This document shows positions 60,028-64,000 of a stretch of DNA of 64,000 bases, one piece after another. Under the pieces are notes generated by a model. That model worked only from the letters and a program-made list of their open reading frames with translations, searched no databases and was not told the DNA's origin. Each line of letters starts with the position of its first letter. The stretch's first letter is position 1. Both the position numbers and the translations under genes were made by a program. This DNA comes from Eudorina sp. 2006-703-Eu-15 (taxonomy: Eukaryota; Chlorophyta; Chlorophyceae; Chlamydomonadales; Volvocaceae): contig BDSI01000194.1 of NCBI GenBank assembly GCA_003117195.1, forward strand, positions 104,030 to 168,029. The letters are read 5' to 3'.

Positions 60028-61620
60028 GAAACTCACAGCTGCTTTCGTGGGCTCCTTCCCTCAGTATGGGTTACTGGGTGCCCCAAACATACCAAGTGCG
60101 GCTGTAGCAGAGAGCGTGCGGCAGAGTAAAGATATCCCGGAGGCGGAACGGGGGCCATACGGTACCTCGTGTGGACTCTGTACCGCAGCTCCGGGCTGCT
60201 ACATGGGAAACGAGATTCGCACACATCGGGAATGCCATTCGACTTTTTGCATGCATGCACGCGTTCCGGAGTCTATGGTCCGAACGTTCCTCCGTCCTTA
60301 TCCGATGACCCAATTGATGATGGCCGGCATGATCACTATGTGGGCAACTCGGGCTGCGTCACGCAAGACCTAGGTTTGCCAACAGCTCCAACTTGCCGAA
60401 GTTTAGCTGCTGACAATCCACGGCCCTAAAGATGTGGGAAATACATTGCTGTGCGTTTCAGGAGCGTTAGCACAACCTCTTTACCATTCAGCATCACATC
60501 CGTGTCATTACTTGATCGACCGTCTCGTACCGTCGTGCCATGCCGTACCCCGCATCCTGTGCTTTGGGGACCTGCGCAAAGCGGCTTCACCGACATTGCA
60601 AGAAGCTACGGAGCACATCTAAGCCACTTCTTAAAATAGATCAGGAGAGCAAGTATTTCATCTGGGAAGTTACGCGGCACTGGTCACACAAGTGAAAAGT
60701 CAACTTTCAGCGACTTCAGACATCCAAGAAGCAGTGTGATGCTACAAATTAACTGAGTAATTCCATTAGTTTAGATGATGTAAAACGTGTGAATTGCTGT
60801 GGCGAAGCTAGCTGTGTACAGTACGTCATCGTAAGTTCGTAACCGTTGCAGGGCTTGCTCAAAGGACCAACCACAGGTGCTGCGGATTTACGTATATAGA
60901 AATGATTATGGACCAGATCAGTACCATCGACGATAACGGTAATTTGTGGCCCAAAGCAGGCACCCGTGTTCACTGCATCTTTGCAACCCATCGATATTAC
61001 CGGTCATGCCATGGAAGCTTCGTCTCATACAAACATGAAGATGGCAAGCTTGGGAAGCCTACAACTTTGTATAGTTCCAGGGAGGGCGCCAGTTCCTTGT
61101 GACGGTGGGCGTGCCAGATAGTGGTCACGACGTTAGTGAAAAAATAGCGAAGCTATCCAGCGTCTATCTACGCATCAGAATGAAACCTCGATTTGGCTGC
61201 CCACCATATTTACAGTGACGTTTCGCATGGCTCTGAAATTACGAGCTATGCGGCCTTTCTTCCCTCATCTCAGAACGCGCACATGTACCTCACTTAACCT
61301 TAAGCAGGTAAGGCATCGTCTACCAGGTAGGGTTCCTACTTCGTTACCATTCGATTCCGACATGAGGAGATTTCCTGACAACACTTTCTCAAGGCAGACA
61401 TTCTTTACCCAAAGAATCTGGCATTACGATCATTATTGTTTGATGATGACTTAAGTATTTAACTTATGTATTCAAGTGCAATGTTTTTAGCAAACAGATA
61501 CCGTCGGCTTCTCCTGTGCCGCCTTCTGCTGTGCAACACAGTTCGGACGTCAACTTTTCGTCCATGACCGCGCCAGCGTCTTCTTTATTATTGTCATAAT
61601 CTTTTCTCTCTCGACTTCAA

Positions 61621-64000
61621 GTTCGGCTCAGAGCTGCACCAATGGAGTTTGGTCTGGTTCAGGGCCAGCAGTGTACGACTGCTTGGCGCCACTGTCGACC
61701 GTTTATGCCTTGAATTGTTCCTACACGTCGACGTCGTTGAAGGGCGGTCTGTCTGGCCCGCCGGACTACACAGCGGGCGGCACCTGCTTCCCGAACAGCG
61801 CCACCGACACGACTTCACAGTCCCTGACACTGTACGTCGTACAGCCACAGCAAAACACAATGTGTTGCCGAGCGCGGCCCCTCGTCGCTGCTTGCGGAAG
61901 GCGAAATATATATGCTGCTGTGACCGCGTTTACTGAGTGGCCGCTTGCATACCTAGCCATGATGTACGACCATTAGCAATCGTGTCAGTGGTCTTATCGA
62001 GACCGTTGTTAATTCCACAGATATACGCTCAACAAGGCAGTCAAGACCAGCGTATCAGTGCTCTTCACGTCGAGTGTGTACGCCACCCAGGTCGGGCTGC
62101 TGGTGGTCAGCTGCCAGGTGGGTGGGAGGGGCCGTGGGGACCAGGCAGGAGAATGGGTGGGTGGAGGGAGACCGTGGGGGGGTCAAGGAATGGCGGGCAG
62201 AGGCACCTTTCCCCTTGGCGCGTGTACCCCGAGTGCCCCCGAGACCTTGTCAGGACGCCGACTGGGCGGCAGGCTGCAGTGCTCGTGCCAGTGCCAGTGC
62301 CCGGCCGCACCCGGCCGCTTAACCCGCCGTGCGGCCCTGTGGTGCCCTGGCGCCGCCCCGTGCATCACCACCACCTTGCTCCCCTGCGGCGCACCGTCTG
62401 AGCACACCCCTCGTCCCTACCACGTCCGGGCCCGCCTCCCGATGAGGGTTCCCGCAGCAAGGCTACATCGGCTCTAACCTGACGCTGCAGCTGGCGAACG
62501 GCACAACCGTGAATACCACCTGTGCTGCGGATACCTGTCCGACGGGGACGTGCACTGGAACGGCGTCGTACTGGTGGGTGGTGGGTGGTGGGTGGTGGGT
62601 GGTGGGCAACAAACCCGGGCCCGGGGATGACGTGACTTGGGGCGACGGGGTGGGTGGCGCGGCAGCGTCATGCACCGCCAGAGGGCGCTGGCCAGGGAGG
62701 GCGCACCCGCAGTACCCGGCGACCCAGAGGGGGGTCGCGGCGCAGCAGTCGGTTGTCGATTAGCCCTGCTGGCTTGCGCCACGCTGCCCGTGTGCCGGAC
62801 TTGAATACCAGCTGAGCAGCGCCGCTTCCTCTACCAAGCATAACAACGGCAGTCCGCACCACTCCGGTCCACACCGCACCGCGCCCTTGCGGCAGTATCA
62901 TCAAGGATGCTACAGCGCATGCAGATGCTGCATGCCACTTTTCCAGGGGACCGCCTGTGCTCAGTTACATGCGTGCACCACGGCGGCTGCAATGTCGGCT
63001 CTGCTCCTTCCTCTCAGCGCGAACAACCCCACACTACTTCCTACCACCACCTCTGCACCAACTCGCCGCTTACGTCTCCTGCCGTTCTCTTCTAGAGCAT
63101 GGGTTCGCCGTGGGCCGCCGCGCCTGGCGTGTGCCGGTACACGCCGCCCCTTGTTGAACGCGCAGGTACACATGCAACTTCACGGGCGAGCTGCTGCTTG
63201 TGAGCGGCATGACGTTCTATATCGGGGACAACATCCTTGGACAGGGCACCGACAAGGCAAGCGAGCCTGGCCTGGCTGCATGGGGCCCCGGGCTCACGCA
63301 AGCACGGCTCGAGTCCGCAGGCCGGCGCCTAGGGTTATCACGGCGGGGGTGACGCGTGTGACGAGTGCTTGGATGACTGGTGCGCGTGCTTGGCTGGCCG
63401 GTCAGGATGGATGGATGGATGAATGGATGTGTACTATTTTCCCGCCGCCGGATTCGGGCCTTGGAGCAATGGATGTAGACAACGGCAGGGCACTTGCGTG
63501 CGCGGATAAAAGAGACATGTGACAAGGGGATGTTGGCGGATAGACACAACCATCCGCACGAGACAGGTCCTGGCCTGATGCCTTGGGCGACTGACTGCGT
63601 ATAGCCTCTACCACTGCGCCGATGTGGCCCTCCTGCTCTCTGCGTGTTGCGATCAGGTACTGGACACGGCTCGTCTGGTGGGGTACGCACCCGCTAACGT
63701 CAGCTCACCACCCCCACGCCCTCCGCCCCCCAGCCCCCCAGCCCACCACCGCCGCCCAGCCCTCCAAGCCCACCACCGCCACCCAGCCCTCCAAGCCCAC
63801 CACCGCCACCCAGCCCGCCAAGCCCACCACCGCCGCCCAGCCCTCCAAGCCCACCACCGCCGCCCAGCCCTCCAAGCCCACCACCGCCACCCAGCCCTCC
63901 AACCCACCACCCCCCCCCCCCCCCCCCCCCCCCCAGCCCTCCAAGCCCACCACCGCCGCCCAGCCCTCCAAGCCCACCACCGCCCCCAGCCCTCCAAGCC
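61621..64000 (+). CDS. Extracellular hydroxyproline-rich SP(n) glycoprotein, incomplete at the right edge
   Basis: Exons in phase: up to 61831, 62021-62117, 62458-62573, 63166-63256 and 63657 past the window end. The Cys-rich module starts SCTNGVWSGSGPAVYDCLAP and goes on through NKAVKTSVSVLFTSSVYATQ, QGYIGSNLTLQLANGTTVNT, WYTCNFTGELLLVSGMTFYI and VLDTARLVGYAPANVSSPPP. It then enters a PPSPP-type domain typical of volvocine cell-wall/ECM hydroxyproline-rich glycoproteins. Several N-x-S/T sites are seen. It is not a clear pherophorin domain. The 5' end is unresolved. A hydrophobic stretch just upstream (VFFIIVIIFSLSTSSSAQ, 61580-61631) looks like a signal peptide, but its frame has no ATG; the pyrimidine-rich TCTCTCGACTTCAAG before 61621 is an alternative acceptor. 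The fourth intron appears to use a GC donor. The SP(n) repeat has a one-base frame slip. Confidence 0.7.
63740..64000 (+). repeat. 27-bp tandem repeat coding SP(n) motifs
   Basis: Units such as CCAAGCCCACCACCGCC followed by GCCCAGCCCT repeat about eight times to the window edge. In the correct frame they read SPPSPPPPP, the usual substrate for prolyl hydroxylation and arabinosylation in algal walls. Confidence 0.92.
63910..63934. repeat. Run of 25 C residues inside the SP(n) array
   Basis: An uninterrupted C homopolymer replaces part of one 27-bp unit. Its true length is hard to fix by sequencing, so the downstream frame is unreliable. Confidence 0.97.

Larger units (their letters stand above)
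59098..61620. other. Intergenic region between SCC3 and the extracellular glycoprotein gene
   Basis: AT-richer DNA with no supported gene. A TGTAA at 59514, about 417 bases after the SCC3 stop, fits the green-algal poly(A) signal. A solo family-A repeat end is at 59983-60027. A donor-like CAG/GTAAGG at about 61308 follows a short frame with ATG at 61227 and might be an upstream exon of the glycoprotein gene, but I could not join it in phase. Confidence 0.5.

Noticed and set aside
61621..64000. Naming the right-edge gene a pherophorin
   Set aside because: The SP(n) domain fits, but the Cys-rich module does not show the usual pherophorin domain motifs; only a general hydroxyproline-rich glycoprotein is supported.

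Overview
The window is nuclear DNA from a volvocine-type green alga (Chlamydomonas/Gonium/Volvox lineage). Coding exons are very GC-rich with Ala/Gly/Pro/Gln low-complexity insertions. Genes carry many short introns with GTGxG...(C)AG borders, and AT-richer intergenic DNA is full of short tandem arrays. An SP(n)-rich extracellular glycoprotein also fits this lineage. No rRNA, tRNA, CRISPR or bacterial operon structure was seen. I joined exons by hand from splice sites and reading phase; the products are homology judgements made by eye.

Layout. (1) 294-5118, minus: an eight-exon coiled-coil protein of unknown function. (2) 6068-12005, plus: RNA polymerase II elongation factor ELL, seven exons, 958 aa. 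(3) 14760-15716, minus: an intronless fusion of OHCU decarboxylase and HIU hydrolase (allantoin synthase/TTL type). (4) 15717-19549: gene-poor DNA with many microsatellites. (5) 19550-24158, minus: a 1158-aa protein with a Trp/Tyr-rich basic N-terminal domain and a 1071-codon low-complexity last exon. It diverges from (6) 24606-33628, plus: an 11-exon, about 1550-aa protein with an EF-hand-like loop and two or three late membrane helices. (7) 36655-39876, plus: a secreted or Golgi GH130-like five-bladed propeller protein with a 15-nt micro-exon. It converges with (8) 42113-43408, minus: an intronless polysaccharide pyruvyltransferase-family protein. (9) 43409-46634: gene-poor DNA containing small inverted-repeat elements. 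(10) 46635-59097, plus: cohesin subunit SCC3/STAG, 28 exons, 1862 aa, with a long acidic/basic tail. (11) about 61621 to beyond the right edge, plus: a Cys- and Asn-X-Ser/Thr-rich extracellular module followed by a hydroxyproline-rich SP(n) domain.

Functional themes are nuclear (ELL elongation, SCC3 cohesion, and possibly the W-rich basic protein), purine catabolism (urate to allantoin) and glycan/extracellular matrix (GH130-like protein, pyruvyltransferase, SP(n) glycoprotein). Features that ordinary annotation would miss are a dispersed ~55-bp element found only in introns (six copies, five clear, in four genes), two families of small terminal-inverted-repeat elements, a likely GC-AG intron, and a one-base frame slip with a 25-C run in the SP(n) module.
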